DNA from: a virus
Virus record (IMG/VR): IMGVR_UViG_3300042471_000448
Coordinates: 1 to 22,318 of that record
Strand: one strand, 5' to 3'
DNA length: 22,318 bases
The notes under the pieces were generated by a model. The model was not told the DNA's origin. It worked only from the letters and a program-made list of their open reading frames with translations, and made no database searches. Of the stretch, positions 21,244 to 22,318 are shown piece by piece (position 1 is the stretch's first letter; the number at the start of each line of letters is the position of its first letter). A program made the position numbers and the translations under genes.

Positions 21244-22318
21244 ATGCCACTGCGTCCTCCGGCTGGGTTTATCTCAGCTTTTTACAATCCGTTGCAGGTT
21301 CCTAATGCGCCTACAGGCGTCAGTGCGTCTGCTGGGGTAGATGGCGCTGCTACCGTTTCTTTTACCGCTCCCACGAATGTTGGTGGTGGAGCGATTACGG
21401 GCTATGGCGCTGCTGCGGTCAAGACTTCTGACGGCACAACGATTACTAACACAGGCGCGTCTTCACCAATCACAGTCACAGGACTGACGAACGGCTCTGC
21501 TTATACGATGAATGTATGGGCTATTAATAGTTTTGGCCCAAGCCCGTTTGGTACGAGTGGAAGTGTTACCCCAACTGCATCAAGAGGACTTTTTGGTGGC
21601 GGCGAAAATGATAGTAATGTCATCGACTATATAACAATAGCAACTACAGGCAACGCCACCGATTTTGGAGATTTATACGTCGGTCGAAGCAGTTTAAGTT
21701 CTTGTTCCTCTTCAACAAGAGGAGTTTGGGGCGGCGGGTTTGTCAATCCCGGAACTTATGAAAATCGAATTGATTATGTGACTATTGCTTCTACGGGAAA
21801 TGCTGCTGAGTTTGGTAATCTGACGGTAAAAAGAGATTATTTAGCAGCATGTTCTTCTTCAACTAGAGGTTTATTTGGCGGCGGATATGACAATACAAAT
21901 TTCTCTAATGTAATTGATTACATCACAATTGCATCTCTTAGCAATGCCATTGACTTTGGTGATTTGACTGTAGGTCGTCGCCAATTAGGCTCTTGCTCCT
22001 CTCCAACAAGGGGTGTTTGGGGCGGCGGATATAGAGCGCCATCCGAATATGCAACAATTGATTATGTGACTATCGCATCGACCGGAAACGCCGTTAGTTT
22101 TGGAAGTTTAACGGCGGCTAGGTCTTACTTGGCGGGATGCTCTTCTTCAACTAGGGGTTTATTTGGTGGTGGTTTTGGATCAAATATTATTGACTACATC
22201 ACTATAGCAACTACCGGCAATGCTACAGATTTTGGCGATTTGTCTGGAACTTCTTATGGATTAGCCGCTTGCTCATCTTCTACAAGAGGGGTTTTTGCTG
22301 GGGGCTTTACGGTAAACG
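21244..22318 (+). CDS. Fibronectin III plus kelch-like repeat protein, partial at 3' end
   Basis: An open frame from ATG 21244 (after GGGGG at 21235-21239) to the window edge; 358 residues seen, no stop. Residues 20-111 are a fibronectin type III domain (NAPTGVSASAGVDGAATVSF, VTGLTNGSAYTMNVWAINSF). From 113 on there are six starts of a 44-49-residue repeat: RGLFGGG or RGVWGGG, then IDYxTIAxTGNAxxFGxLT and CSSSTRG. The GG-turn and the length suggest kelch-like beta-propeller blades. Such proteins are common among aquatic phages and bacteria and are probably adhesins or fibre tips. Base composition is clearly more AT-rich than in the head module. More repeats, and any C-terminal domain, lie beyond the window. 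Confidence 0.75.
   Translation, partial: MPLRPPAGFISAFYNPLQVPNAPTGVSASAGVDGAATVSFTAPTNVGGGAITGYGAAAVKTSDGTTITNTGASSPITVTGLTNGSAYTMNVWAINSFGPSPFGTSGSVTPTASRGLFGGGENDSNVIDYITIATTGNATDFGDLYVGRSSLSSCSSSTRGVWGGGFVNPGTYENRIDYVTIASTGNAAEFGNLTVKRDYLAACSSSTRGLFGGGYDNTNFSNVIDYITIASLSNAIDFGDLTVGRRQLGSCSSPTRGVWGGGYRAPSEYATIDYVTIASTGNAVSFGSLTAARSYLAGCSSSTRGLFGGGFGSNIIDYITIATTGNATDFGDLSGTSYGLAACSSSTRGVFAGGFTVN
21580..22318 (+). repeat. Kelch-like coding repeats, alternating two-blade units
   Basis: Repeats within the last gene begin at the arginines of residues 114, 159, 208, 256, 304 and 348, giving steps of 45, 49, 48, 48 and 44. Units alternate between LFGGG with IDYITIA and VWGGG with IDYVTIASTGNA; the sixth start has VFAGG. 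The DNA copies differ at many third positions, so they are not recent identical duplications. Confidence 0.7.

Overview
The window is a continuous block of a tailed double-stranded DNA phage genome (Caudoviricetes). Every gene I can support lies on the + strand. No integrase, transposase, tRNA, CRISPR array or host gene is visible. Gene order (helicase-primase, small and large terminase, portal, co-chaperonin, scaffold, capsid, short connector-type adaptor, fibres) and the absence of a tape-measure or tail-tube gene suggest a short-tailed, podovirus-like phage of the kind common in aquatic metagenomes. Clear Shine-Dalgarno sites and sigma70-type promoters suggest a Gram-negative, probably pseudomonadotal host. 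Tail type and host are inferences.

Layout. Positions 7-1515 hold the helicase part of a DUF5906/VapE-type replication protein. It is followed by a 351-base gap with at least seven copies of a CCCGAGAT motif in both orientations and a 69-base AT-rich tract without cytosine on the + strand, a candidate origin or regulatory array. Positions 1867-4105 hold the terminase pair with a small gene between them. Positions 4095-7091 hold two small basic proteins and an 859-residue multidomain protein with PcfJ-like and ADP-ribosyltransferase-like stretches. Positions 7084-13437 are the head module: portal, two small genes, a GroES-like co-chaperonin, a scaffold-like protein, an unknown conserved protein, a probable decoration protein and the major capsid protein. 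A structured, gene-free stretch of about 118 bases follows the capsid gene.

Positions 13556-16642 hold small structural and accessory genes, a fibre-like protein, a membrane-anchored coiled-coil protein and a DUF6496-type protein. A promoter with an overlapping inverted repeat then precedes a P22 gp4-like head-tail adaptor (16726) and the distal tail/fibre region: a short Cys-motif protein, a 757-residue repetitive fibre protein, a Dps-like four-helix protein, two small structural proteins, and a fibronectin III plus kelch-like repeat protein that runs off the right end.

How it works together. The genes are tightly packed with many ATGA, TGATG and TAATG stop/start overlaps, so translational coupling is likely within three or four transcription units. 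Candidate sigma70 promoters with 17-base spacers sit in three of the four largest gaps (before the small terminase, before the 11356 gene and before the adaptor). The fourth gap, after the capsid gene, holds RNA-type hairpins instead. The phage appears to bring its own GroES-type partner for host GroEL, probably for capsid or scaffold folding. The large protein between terminase and portal is the best candidate for a polyvalent effector carried in the virion.
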